Source of the DNA: Xanthomonas sp. 10-10
GTDB lineage: Bacteria; Pseudomonadota; Gammaproteobacteria; Xanthomonadales; Xanthomonadaceae
Assembly: GCF_040182365.1 (NCBI RefSeq)
Contig: NZ_CP144460.1
Span: 3,844,001 to 3,908,000 of the forward strand
DNA length: 64,000 nucleotides
Reading direction: 5' to 3'
A model generated the notes under the pieces. It saw nothing but the letters and a program-made list of their open reading frames with translations, was not told where the DNA came from and ran no database searches. Below, in pieces: positions 25,382 through 34,545 of the stretch (position 1 is its first letter; the number at the start of each line of letters is the position of its first letter). A program made the translations under genes and the position numbers.

Positions 25382-28318
25382 TCAAAAGCGCAGACGCAGG
25401 CCCGCGTAATAACGACGCTCGAAGATGTTCTGGTCGTAGTAGTGATTGGTCCACTGCGCGTAACGCCGCTCGCTTTCACCGGTGAGGTTGGTGGCCTGGG
25501 CGTACAGCGTCAGATGATCGTTGACGTCGTAGCTGAAGGAGGCATCCAGGTAGCCGACATCGTCGTTCCAGATCGCCAGCTCATCGCCCCAGGCACCGCT
25601 GTTGACCTGACTGAAACGCTTGCTGCGCCAGTTGTAGGCCACACGCGCCTGCAACTTGTCCTTTTGATACCACAGCACCGCATTGGCCTGATGCTTGGAG
25701 TTGTCGCCGATCGGAAGCGTGTTGCCTTCGATGTCGGTGTTGTCGGTATCGGCATCGGAGAAGGTGTAGTTGATGTTGGTACCGAAACCGCTCAGCCAGC
25801 CCGGCAGGAAATCGAAGGCCTGCTGATAGCCGATTTCAAAGCCCTTGATCTTGCCGCCACCGCCATTGACGATGCGTTCCACCGGCCCACCCAGCCGCAC
25901 CACGCCGTCGGCATCGGGTTGCGGCTCGATGTTGGTCACCGTGGTGGGGAACGACTTCACATCGATCAGGAACGCGCCCACGCTGATCAACGAAGCATCG
26001 GAGAAATACCACTCCCACGAGGCGTTGTAGTTGGTGGCGCGGTACGGGTCCAGATCCGGGTTACCAGAGCGTCCATTGAGAAACAGCACTGCATCCGACG
26101 GCAGCGCGGGGTTGCGCGGCGGCGTGCCATTGACGGCGTAAAAGCTCACCAGGCCGCGGCCGAGATCGGGCAGATCCTGGCGTGCCACCGCCTTGTTGTA
26201 GGCAAAGCGCAGCTTCTGCGCATCGGTGATATCCAGCGACAGGTTGGCGGTAGGCAGTACATCGGTGTACTGGCGGTTCAGGCGATTGGTGCCGATCGCC
26301 GGGCTGACGCCGTTCCATTCCACGTTGCCGATGAACACGTTGCCGCTGCTCAGGTACTGATCGATCGCCAGCTTGGTCTGCACGATGCGCGCGCCGATGT
26401 TGGCCGTCCACGGCACCGCACTGCCAATACCACCTTCCAGGTTCGCAAGGAAGTACGCTGCGGTGCTCTTTTCGGTGACCTTGTACGAGTCTGCCGCCTG
26501 CTGGTAGGCCACGTTGCCCGGGTACAGGCTGTTGAGATAGCCCACCGGGTCCTTCATGACCTGCGGGTTGATCGCCGGCAAGCCCTGGCTGCCCAGGCCG
26601 GTGACCTTGAGCGGATCGAAGTCGTTGAAGTACGCCCAATAGCCGGGGATGGAGTTGAACGGCAGCAGACGCGCTTCGGAGACGCCGCTGCAGGTGTCGA
26701 CGATCAACGGGTCCTTGAAGTAGTACAGCGAGCGATTGGGATCTGCGCATGTGGTCGACACCGGCGACAGGTAGCGATAGGTATCCAGCTTGACCTCACG
26801 CTCGCCGTAGCGAATGCCGAACTGGAAGCCGCGCACCACGCCCTCATCGAACTCGAAGGTGCCGTCGGCGCGGAACGCGTCCATCGTCGCTTCGATCTTG
26901 TTGCCCTGTGCCCACGTGGACATCAGCTGCCAGTTGTCCGGGTTGGATACATCGGTGCCCAGGTTGACCGCCGGATAGGTGCCGCGGAAATCCACCGAAG
27001 CATCGACCGTCGGCAGTCCGTTGGCATTGGCCCATTGCGTGACGCCGCCGGCGCGCGTGATCTGGTCGCCGCGCGTCACCACCGCATCGGCGCGCGCTTC
27101 GTCGTAGGTACGCTGCGCATCGCCATGCACCCAACGGAACGACGCACGGAACGGACCGCCGTCATCGAAGCGCAGTTCCAGGTTGGTATTGAGCGAATCC
27201 GAATCGGCCACACCGGCCATCGAATGCGCCTGGAAGCGGTTGTAGCGGAACTGGCCGTATTCGAGCACACCGTTGGAATCGACCACCGATCCTGGCTGCA
27301 ACTGATTGGTCGCCCAACCGGTGTGCAGCTGTGCGGCCACCGAGGTGTCGTGGTCTTCGAGCTTGGTATAGGCCGCATCGGCCAATACCGTCCACGAATC
27401 ATTGATGTTGAACTGGAACGAGCCGTTGACGCCGGTGCGCTGGCGGTCGGTGCTGCGGTTGTCCAGTTCGGTGGCGACCCAGTTGTAGAAATAGTCGCGC
27501 GGCAGGTTGGACGGATCGGTATTGCTGCCGATGCGGCCATCGCCGTTGAAATCGAAGCCCACGTTCTGCTCGGTGGATTTCTGCGCACCGTTGGAATACA
27601 CGCTTGGGTGCTTGTTCTCCAGCGTGGCATCGGAGTACGACACAGCCAGCAACGCGCCCCAGCGCTCGGTGCGGAAGCTGGCAAGGCCCGAGTACAACTC
27701 GTTGAGTTCCTGCACTCGGTCGCCGTAGGAGCCTTCGGCCTGGCCGCTGAAGGTCCAGCCTTCGGGCAGATCGAACGGGCGACGCGTCTTGAGCGACACC
27801 GTGCCGCTGATGCCGCCATCCAGGTCGGCGGCGGTGGGCGACTTGATCACGTCCACGCCGCTGAACAGCGTTGGCGGAATGTCGACGAAGTCCGGTTGCG
27901 CACGTCCGATATTGGGTTGGCCGAACTGATCGCCGCCACCAGCGCTCAGATACAACTCGCCGTTCATCGTGGTCTGCACCTGCGGCATGCCGCGGATATT
28001 GAGCTGCGAGCCCTCGCCCGCAGAGCGCCGGATCTGCACGCCGGGCACGCGCTGCAGCGAATCGGTGATGGTGACGTCGGGCAGCTTGCCGATGTCTTCG
28101 GCGGAGATCGAGTCGATGATCTGCGCGGCAGTGCGCTTGTTCTCGATGGCCTCGGCCTGCGCGCCGCGCACGCCCTTGACCATGACCTTGTCCAGATCGG
28201 TGACGCCGGCGGTGCTGCCGGCTTCCTGCGCTGCGGCAGTTGCCGCGACCAGTGTGAGTGCAGCCGCCAGCGCGGCGGCCAGCGGGGTGTGACGGGTACT
28301 GCGATGCAGCTTGTTCAT
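25382..28318 (-). CDS. TonB-dependent receptor (Xanth-Caul type)
   Basis: Outer-membrane active transporter of 978 residues from the ATG at 28318, preceded by a strong GGGAGGGG ribosome site. Signal peptide to about residue 32 (VAATAAA|QEAG). Plug domain with KRTAAQIIDSISAEDIGKLP and DSLQRVPGVQI, typical of the large glycan-related receptors of Xanthomonas and Caulobacter, then a 22-strand barrel ending in GLRLRF. Set between cbsA and a GH2 gene, it probably imports oligosaccharides released from plant polymers or glycoproteins. Substrate not known. Confidence 0.9.
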   Translation of the reverse strand: MNKLHRSTRHTPLAAALAAALTLVAATAAAQEAGSTAGVTDLDKVMVKGVRGAQAEAIENKRTAAQIIDSISAEDIGKLPDVTITDSLQRVPGVQIRRSAGEGSQLNIRGMPQVQTTMNGELYLSAGGGDQFGQPNIGRAQPDFVDIPPTLFSGVDVIKSPTAADLDGGISGTVSLKTRRPFDLPEGWTFSGQAEGSYGDRVQELNELYSGLASFRTERWGALLAVSYSDATLENKHPSVYSNGAQKSTEQNVGFDFNGDGRIGSNTDPSNLPRDYFYNWVATELDNRSTDRQRTGVNGSFQFNINDSWTVLADAAYTKLEDHDTSVAAQLHTGWATNQLQPGSVVDSNGVLEYGQFRYNRFQAHSMAGVADSDSLNTNLELRFDDGGPFRASFRWVHGDAQRTYDEARADAVVTRGDQITRAGGVTQWANANGLPTVDASVDFRGTYPAVNLGTDVSNPDNWQLMSTWAQGNKIEATMDAFRADGTFEFDEGVVRGFQFGIRYGEREVKLDTYRYLSPVSTTCADPNRSLYYFKDPLIVDTCSGVSEARLLPFNSIPGYWAYFNDFDPLKVTGLGSQGLPAINPQVMKDPVGYLNSLYPGNVAYQQAADSYKVTEKSTAAYFLANLEGGIGSAVPWTANIGARIVQTKLAIDQYLSSGNVFIGNVEWNGVSPAIGTNRLNRQYTDVLPTANLSLDITDAQKLRFAYNKAVARQDLPDLGRGLVSFYAVNGTPPRNPALPSDAVLFLNGRSGNPDLDPYRATNYNASWEWYFSDASLISVGAFLIDVKSFPTTVTNIEPQPDADGVVRLGGPVERIVNGGGGKIKGFEIGYQQAFDFLPGWLSGFGTNINYTFSDADTDNTDIEGNTLPIGDNSKHQANAVLWYQKDKLQARVAYNWRSKRFSQVNSGAWGDELAIWNDDVGYLDASFSYDVNDHLTLYAQATNLTGESERRYAQWTNHYYDQNIFERRYYAGLRLRF

Positions 28319-28390
28319 GGTCCCCTCCCAGGGATGACGACAATCCACGACCGTTTCGAATGGCAATGCCGGGGGGCAATGCAGTAATGG

Positions 28391-28414
28391 CTGACGCGCC
28401 GATCGGTGCGTCAG
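28391..28414. promoter_or_regulatory. 24-bp dyad upstream of the TonB receptor
   Basis: CTGACGCGCCGA is followed directly by TCGGTGCGTCAG, an inverted repeat with one mismatch, about 75 nt upstream of the receptor start and 46 nt past the GH2 stop. It may be an operator or a GH2 terminator stem. Nearby is a direct repeat of GCAATGC. Confidence 0.4.
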
Positions 28415-28459
28415 TGCAGACGCCGTGCAAGCGCACGACGTGGCAACTTGCTGGTGCCG

Positions 28460-31400
28460 CTACGGAAGCCCGTTGGCAGCGCCAGTTGATGGTTCGACAT
28501 TCCAGCCGCGCACTTGCAGCGTGGCGTTGCGCAGGGTGTCCGCAGACGGTCCACGGATTTCCACCTCGCGCTGCTCGCCCGGCACCAGGCTCAGATAGTT
28601 GTCGCTGTAGTACGCCGGCAGGATGCGTTGGCCTTGCGCGTCCACCAGGGTCAATTTGGTGTTGAGCGCCACCTGTTGCGAGGCGTTGCGCACGGTCGCG
28701 CGTAGCACCGGTTCCGCACCGTCCTGCAGCTGCGTGCCGAGCTGCACCGGCACTGCCGCCAGCGCATCCAGGCCGCGCATGGCCGCCGCATCGCGTGCCA
28801 CCCAGTAGAAATTGCGCGAGCGCACCACCGCATCGCGATCGAGCAATTGCAGGCGTACAAAGCCCAGCCCGTTGGTGTCCTTGAGCAGCGGCGCCAGTTG
28901 CAGCACCGGTGCCGAGACCGCAACGGGCGCGGCGTCCACCGCCTGTTCGCGTTGCTGCAGCAACGTACCGTCGGTGCCGTAGATCTCTGCACGCACACGC
29001 AGGCCGCGCACCGGGTCGCTGGCGTTGTTGACTACCACCACTTCATGGCCGGGCAGGTTCATCTGCACATGCAGCATCTCTGCCGCGTTGCGCACGCCGT
29101 AGTAGGCCGCGTGGGTGTCGTAGTCGTGGCTGTAGACCTGCCACATGTTGCTGGGCCAGGCCGGATGGCTCATCCACAGCAGGCGCCCGCTGTTCTTGGT
29201 CCACAGCTGCGCGTTGAAGCCTTCGAAGATGGCGCGATGGGTGTCGTAGTTGAGCAACTGCGCCTTGCGCTCGAAATCTTCCAGGCTGGTGGGCGCACCC
29301 AGCTTGTCGGTGAGCGAACGCATGAAGCTGGCGGTGTCGCCGTTACCGGACTGGTGCCAGTCATGATACGCCCAGGCATCGCTGATGGGCCATTGGTCCT
29401 GCGCTGCAGGTACCGAAGCCTTGAATGACTCCAGCGTGGAGAACGACGGCGTGCCCACCTCCACCGAAAAGCCCTGCGCCAACGCATTGAAGTAGGCCAC
29501 CGGCTCGCGGTAGTTGTACGGGCCGCTGCCCTGCAGATTGACCTGGTTGGAACTGCCGGTGTACCAGCGCGTGCCGTCCAGTTCGGCAACCAGCGCATCC
29601 AGGCCTTCGTTGAGGATGGGCGCGGGCACCCCTTCGTTGCGGCCGAACCACAGCACGATGGAGGGGTGGTTGCGGAAGCGCCTGATCACCTCGGAGGCGT
29701 TGTCCAGGAACAGCGCCGCATCGGCCGGCTCCATGTTGTAGTTCTGGGTGGACTGCCAGAAGTCGTTGAAGACCAGCATGCCGTATTCGTCGGCCAGCTC
29801 GAAGAAGCTGGCTTCGGTGTTCTGCCCCACCCAGTTGCGTACCACGTTGAAATGCGCATCGCGCTGCAGGCGGAAGTACGGCTCCAGCCGCTCGCGCGAG
29901 ACGCGCTTGCGCCAGTCGTCCATGCCCCAGTTGCCGCCCTTGACGGCAATGCGCACGCCATTGATGCGGATGGCCAGGTAAGGTGCCAGTGCGTCATCGC
30001 TCAGCGGCGTGACTGCCGGCGATGCCTGCGCGCCGGGATAGAACGATTGCGCATCGCCGCCGGGCACGGGGCGGATCGCACTGTGGCGGGCATCGACAAT
30101 GCGTTCGCCACGCTGACGTGCCTTGTTGAAATCCACCAGCACGCGGCGCAGCGCACCGTCCTGGTCGAACAGCGACAGCTCGTAACTGACCTCGCGGATG
30201 CCGAAGCGCAGCTGCTGCGTGTCCGATGGCGTACCGGCCACTTCGACGCTGGCCTGCAAGGTATACAGCGCAGGCTCGCCATAGCCGTTGGGCCACCACA
30301 GGCGCGGATTGGCAATCGCCAGTTCCGGCGTGTCGGCTGCGCCGAGCGTGAGCGTGGTACCACCGGCCGGCACATTGACCTGCCGCTGGATGCGCACCTC
30401 GCCGATGGCCAGTTGCAGGGTGCCCTGCACCGCCGCGGCACTGTCGTTGCGCAATGGCACGCTGATTTCGAGCTCGGCACGCCGGTGATCCGGAGCCAGC
30501 CGCGTCGTCACCACCCGGGTGTCGCCAAGCGCCAGCGGCCCGGTGGCGTGCAACTGCACGTCCTGCCACAGCCCGGCATTGCGGTCGCGTACCGCCGGAA
30601 TCCAGTCCCAGCCTTCGCTGGCGATGAAGGTCGGCCCATCCAGCGCCTGCACACCGCCATTCTCGCCCACGCCTGCGGTCATCGATTGCTCGTGCGCGAT
30701 GCCGGGATGCGGCGGCGGCGAGACGCGCACTGCGATGATGTTGCGGCCAGCCTTGAGCTGCTTGCTGACATCGAAGCGGCCGCGTGCGAACGCACCGCGC
30801 GTACGCCCGACCTGGGTGCCGTTGACCCAGACCTCGCCCGCATAGTTGATGCCGTTGAACAGCAGTTCCAGCCGCTTGCCCTGCGCTGCAGCAGGCAGAT
30901 CGAAATGGCTGCGGTACCACCAGTCCTGCCGGCTCAGCGACTCGGGAATGGCCATGTTGTTGAGACCGATGTCCGGGTCCGGATACACGCCCCGATCGAC
31001 CAGCGTGGTGAGCACCGTGCCTGGCACCGTGGCCACGTGCCAGGCCGCGCCGCCGTGGTCATCACCGCGCGACAGGCTGGCGCCCGTGGCCTGCCCCAGC
31101 TCCGGTGCCGCAGCCAGTTGCCACGCACCGACCCGCCATGCCGCAGCATCCAGCGGCTGCAACGCGGGCGTCGGTTGTACCGGCTTGGCCACCGGCGCAG
31201 AGAAGGCCGCCGCACTGCGCGGCAGCGTTGCGGGCGCCTGCGGTGCGACCTGGCCAGCCATCTGCCTGACCTGCACCTGCCAGGCCGGCGAGGCGTCTTC
31301 GAAACGCTGCATGGCCTGATCCGGCGCCTTGGCCGCAAGCTGCGCAATGGCCGGCGCATCCAGTGCAGCGGAATGCGCAAGAAAGCCGGCAATCTCGCCA

Positions 31401-31927
31401 CCGAAGTGCTGCGTATAGGCGGCGGGCTGCTCGCGCGGACCGAACATCAGCACGGGCGCGACCGCACTCTGGCGTATCGCACCGCTGGCGACCTGACGGC
31501 CATTGGCGTACACCGTCAACCGCCCACCTCGCGCCACCGCAGCCACCTGCGTCCAGGTTCCTGCAGGCAGCGCCTGCTTGCTGCGCAACACCGTATCTGC
31601 GCCCTGCACGAAAGCGAGCCTGCCGTTGTCGATTGCGAAGTAACGCCCGGCCGATTTCGGATCGCCCATCCCGGCGATCAATGCCGGGCCGGCATTCGCA
31701 CGCGAGGGACGCACCCAGCCTGAGATGCTCCAGTCCGCGTCGGCAGCCAACCCTGGCGCATCGGCGGCCAGCTTCTTTGCCAGCCCCATCCCGCCCGCCA
31801 GCACGCGGACATCGTATGGACCGGGCGACTGCACATCGGCGGGCGCAGCCTCCACTGCAGCCCAGGCCATGCAACCACACACCACCCACAGCGCTCCACG
31901 GCGGAACGCCTTGCGAACCATCAGCAT
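28460..31927 (-). CDS. Secreted GH2 glycosidase with LamG domain
   Basis: 1155 residues from the ATG at 31927, six bases after GGGAGAGG; another ATG at 31921. A signal peptide is followed by a laminin-G/concanavalin-like domain (about 35-195: WSISGWVRPSRANAGPALIA), a proline-rich linker, and a family 2 glycosidase: sugar-binding jelly roll (GLNNMAIPESLSRQDWWYRS), immunoglobulin-like domain and TIM barrel with acid/base Glu in IVLWFGRNEGVP and probable nucleophile Glu in GFSVEVGTPSF. The motifs fit the exo-beta-glucosaminidase and endo-beta-mannosidase branch, which act on N-glycans or chitosan-like chains, more than beta-galactosidase. Same strand as the TonB receptor; divergent from GH97. 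Confidence 0.85.
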   Translation of the reverse strand: MLMVRKAFRRGALWVVCGCMAWAAVEAAPADVQSPGPYDVRVLAGGMGLAKKLAADAPGLAADADWSISGWVRPSRANAGPALIAGMGDPKSAGRYFAIDNGRLAFVQGADTVLRSKQALPAGTWTQVAAVARGGRLTVYANGRQVASGAIRQSAVAPVLMFGPREQPAAYTQHFGGEIAGFLAHSAALDAPAIAQLAAKAPDQAMQRFEDASPAWQVQVRQMAGQVAPQAPATLPRSAAAFSAPVAKPVQPTPALQPLDAAAWRVGAWQLAAAPELGQATGASLSRGDDHGGAAWHVATVPGTVLTTLVDRGVYPDPDIGLNNMAIPESLSRQDWWYRSHFDLPAAAQGKRLELLFNGINYAGEVWVNGTQVGRTRGAFARGRFDVSKQLKAGRNIIAVRVSPPPHPGIAHEQSMTAGVGENGGVQALDGPTFIASEGWDWIPAVRDRNAGLWQDVQLHATGPLALGDTRVVTTRLAPDHRRAELEISVPLRNDSAAAVQGTLQLAIGEVRIQRQVNVPAGGTTLTLGAADTPELAIANPRLWWPNGYGEPALYTLQASVEVAGTPSDTQQLRFGIREVSYELSLFDQDGALRRVLVDFNKARQRGERIVDARHSAIRPVPGGDAQSFYPGAQASPAVTPLSDDALAPYLAIRINGVRIAVKGGNWGMDDWRKRVSRERLEPYFRLQRDAHFNVVRNWVGQNTEASFFELADEYGMLVFNDFWQSTQNYNMEPADAALFLDNASEVIRRFRNHPSIVLWFGRNEGVPAPILNEGLDALVAELDGTRWYTGSSNQVNLQGSGPYNYREPVAYFNALAQGFSVEVGTPSFSTLESFKASVPAAQDQWPISDAWAYHDWHQSGNGDTASFMRSLTDKLGAPTSLEDFERKAQLLNYDTHRAIFEGFNAQLWTKNSGRLLWMSHPAWPSNMWQVYSHDYDTHAAYYGVRNAAEMLHVQMNLPGHEVVVVNNASDPVRGLRVRAEIYGTDGTLLQQREQAVDAAPVAVSAPVLQLAPLLKDTNGLGFVRLQLLDRDAVVRSRNFYWVARDAAAMRGLDALAAVPVQLGTQLQDGAEPVLRATVRNASQQVALNTKLTLVDAQGQRILPAYYSDNYLSLVPGEQREVEIRGPSADTLRNATLQVRGWNVEPSTGAANGLP

Positions 31928-32072
31928 TAGAGGCCTCTCCCAAGCTCTACTGCCAAGCAACGGTGCACATCACTCGCACGCAACCGACAAGACGACTCGC
32001 AGTCGTGGTGTCGCTTGCTTTCGAATGATGCCGCCCGTGGCTGCCGCCCCTGTTTCAGCGGCCATGGTGCGA

Positions 32073-32084
32073 GGTAACGTTACC
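32073..32084. promoter_or_regulatory. LacI-type operator palindrome
   Basis: GGTAACGTTACC is a perfect 12-bp palindrome with the central CG step of LacI-family operators. It lies in the 219-bp gap between divergent GH2 (start 31927) and GH97 (start 32147), 63 nt before the GH97 start, so one repressor could control both. Confidence 0.55.
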
Positions 32085-32146
32085 CCAGGTGGATACCGAC
32101 AACAACCGTTCTGCGTTAGGGTTGGCGCTCCCAGGAGGAGGGACTC

Positions 32147-34111
32147 ATGCGAAACCTGATCCATTCCGCATTACCGGCGGCGTGCGCATTGCTGTGTGCG
32201 ATCGCGCTTCCTGCAGCTGCGCAACGTTTGCAGGTGCAGTCGCCCGATGCACGTACGCAGGTGGAATTCACGCTGCGCGACGGCGGCGTGCCGACCTATC
32301 GCGTGCTGTATCGCAACAAAGTCGTGCTCGACGACGCCCCGCTTGGACTGGATCTGGGCCGCGCCAATACGCTCGGCAAGGCGATGACGCTGCAGGGCAG
32401 CACGACCGACACGCATGACAGTCAGTTTGCCTTGACGGTGGGCAAGACGCGTCAGGCGCGCGACCACTACCGCCAATTGCGCGTGCAGCTGTCCGATCCG
32501 CAACAACGCCGTCTCACGGTGGAGTTGCGCGCCTACGACGACGGCGTTGCACTGCGTTATGTGCTGCCCGACGCCGGTGAAGTACGGATTCGCAATGAGC
32601 TCACCAGCTTTGCGTTTCCGAGCGATTACCCATGCTGGACCTTGAACCTGGGTCGCTTCGGAACCAGCCACGAGGGCGAGTACGACGCCATCGCCGCGTC
32701 CAGATTGCGCCCGCACAATCTGCTGGAGTTGCCGCTGGTGTGTCAGACCGACGCTCGCGGCACCACGCTGGCGATCGGCGAGGCGAATCTGCGCGACTAC
32801 GCGGGCCTGTATCTCACCGGGCGCGCCGATGGCGGATTGGGCGTATCGGCGAAGTTGTCGCCGCGTCTGGACAACCCCAAGCTGGCGGTCAGCTTCGACG
32901 CCAAAGGCCGCGATTTCGCCACCCCATGGCGGGTGATCATGCTCGGCGATAACCCGGCCAGCCTGATCGAATCCAACCTGATTTCCGCACTCAACCCGCC
33001 GCCGGCCTTCGATGTGAGCTGGGTGCGCGCGGGCAAATCGGCGTGGGATTGGTGGTCCGGCTCGCTGGCCAGTGGTGTGGCCAATCCGGGCATGAATACC
33101 GCCACGATTCAGCGCTATATCGATCACGCCCAGCAATTGAAACTGCAGTACATGTTGATCGACGACGGCTGGTATGTCGGCAGCACCGGCGATGGCCAGT
33201 ACAACGTCGATGCCGATATCCGCAGGCCGGTGGAGCAAGTCGATCTGCCGGGCCTGGTCAGCTACGCCCGTCAGCGTCAGGTCGGGCTGTGGTTGTGGGC
33301 GCACTGGCGCGCGCTCGACGCACATATGGACGAAGCACTCGCCTGGTACCAGCAGCTCGGCATCAAGGGCATCAAGGTCGACTTCATGGACCGCGACGAC
33401 CAGCAGATGGTGGACTTCTACCATCGCCTGCTGGGCAAGGCCGCCGAACACAAGCTGTTGGTCGATCTGCACGGTGCGTATCACCCCACCGGCCTGACCC
33501 GCACCTATCCCAATTATCTGACCCAGGAAGGCGTGCTCGGCGCCGAATACAACAAGTGGACCACGCGCATCACCGCCACGCATAACCTCACGTTGCCGTT
33601 CACGCGCATGTTGCTGGGGCCGATGGACTACACACCGGGCGGCTTCCGCAATGTGCGCCCGGCCGAGTTCAAGATGCAGCACATCGCACCGCAGGTGATG
33701 ACCACGCGCGCGCAGCAGCTGGCAATGTACGTGGTGTACGAGAGCCCGTTCGCAGTGGTGGCCGACAGCCCCGAACAATACGAAAACGTGCCGGCAGCGC
33801 AGTTCCTGCGCGATGTCCCGGCAAGCTGGGACGAAACCCGTGCACTGCAAGGCGCCATCGGCGAGCACATCGCGCTGGCGCGGCGCAGCGGCAAGGACTG
33901 GTATGTGGGCGCGATGACCAACGAGCAGCCACGCACCTTGACCTTGCCGCTATCGTTCCTGGGCAAGGGCAGCTGGACCGCAACGATCTACGCCGACGGC
34001 CAGGCGCCCACCGAGGTCCACATCGAGACCCGCAAGCTCACCCGTGAGAGCAGCCTGCAACTGGAACTGGCTGCAAACGGCGGCGCGGCGGTACGGCTGC
34101 AGAAGAAATAA
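32147..34111 (+). CDS. GH97 family glycoside hydrolase
   Basis: 654 residues, signal peptide MRNLIHSALPAACALLCAIA with cleavage near AAA|QRL, so periplasmic. An N-terminal beta-sandwich (to about 290), then a barrel (WDWWSGSLASGVANPGMNT, LIDDGWYV, IKGIKVDFMDRDDQQMVDFY, DLHGAYHPTGLTRTYPNYLT, EGVLGAEYNKW), then a C-terminal beta domain. This is the family of Bacteroides SusB alpha-glucosidase and of retaining alpha-galactosidases. The Asp in KVDFMDRDD is where the retaining members have their nucleophile, so alpha-galactosidase activity is a fair guess. Ribosome site CAGGAGGAGGG 9 nt upstream. Confidence 0.9.
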   Translation: MRNLIHSALPAACALLCAIALPAAAQRLQVQSPDARTQVEFTLRDGGVPTYRVLYRNKVVLDDAPLGLDLGRANTLGKAMTLQGSTTDTHDSQFALTVGKTRQARDHYRQLRVQLSDPQQRRLTVELRAYDDGVALRYVLPDAGEVRIRNELTSFAFPSDYPCWTLNLGRFGTSHEGEYDAIAASRLRPHNLLELPLVCQTDARGTTLAIGEANLRDYAGLYLTGRADGGLGVSAKLSPRLDNPKLAVSFDAKGRDFATPWRVIMLGDNPASLIESNLISALNPPPAFDVSWVRAGKSAWDWWSGSLASGVANPGMNTATIQRYIDHAQQLKLQYMLIDDGWYVGSTGDGQYNVDADIRRPVEQVDLPGLVSYARQRQVGLWLWAHWRALDAHMDEALAWYQQLGIKGIKVDFMDRDDQQMVDFYHRLLGKAAEHKLLVDLHGAYHPTGLTRTYPNYLTQEGVLGAEYNKWTTRITATHNLTLPFTRMLLGPMDYTPGGFRNVRPAEFKMQHIAPQVMTTRAQQLAMYVVYESPFAVVADSPEQYENVPAAQFLRDVPASWDETRALQGAIGEHIALARRSGKDWYVGAMTNEQPRTLTLPLSFLGKGSWTATIYADGQAPTEVHIETRKLTRESSLQLELAANGGAAVRLQKK

Positions 34112-34545
34112 GCGCGGCGATCTGGGCCCGCGACACCCCCTTTGCCATCTGCAGAGGGGGATGGGGATACGACGGCGATGTGCAAGGATCACTCCCGCTA
34201 TCGCGCTTGACCTGTCGAATGGCAGGTCGATAGCAGCCCGGCATCTCAGCAACACTACAGCTGCATGGGCGTGATCGTGCGCACTGTTGCGCAGCGGCAC
34301 CGCGCCGCACATCGCCTGGCGCGCGTGTGCAGCGGACATCCGCTTAGCGCATTGCGCTTGCCGTGTGCCTGGCGTCACGCAATCAACGCATACGGATATT
34401 TTTGCAAAGCATACGTTTTAGGATGCGCGCACCTTCACCGCAGGTCGAGCCGGCTGTCCTCCGGCTCGACCTGCGACGTGATGGCGCGGCCTGCATGGTT
34501 CGCCGCATGCGGGGCCGTTTCATTCCGGCGCCAGGAAACACTCCC
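34112..34545. other. Intergenic region GH97/neprosin
   Basis: About 430 bp with an AT-rich patch near 34395-34425 and a strong hairpin at 34439-34475. The promoter of the neprosin gene is probably around the AT-rich patch. No extra gene is supported. Confidence 0.5.
34439..34475 (+). promoter_or_regulatory. 15-bp perfect stem-loop in the neprosin leader
   Basis: CGCAGGTCGAGCCGG and its exact reverse complement flank a 7-nt loop (CTGTCCT), 70 nt before the neprosin start. No T run follows. It may be a 5' leader structure or end of an upstream RNA. Confidence 0.5.
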
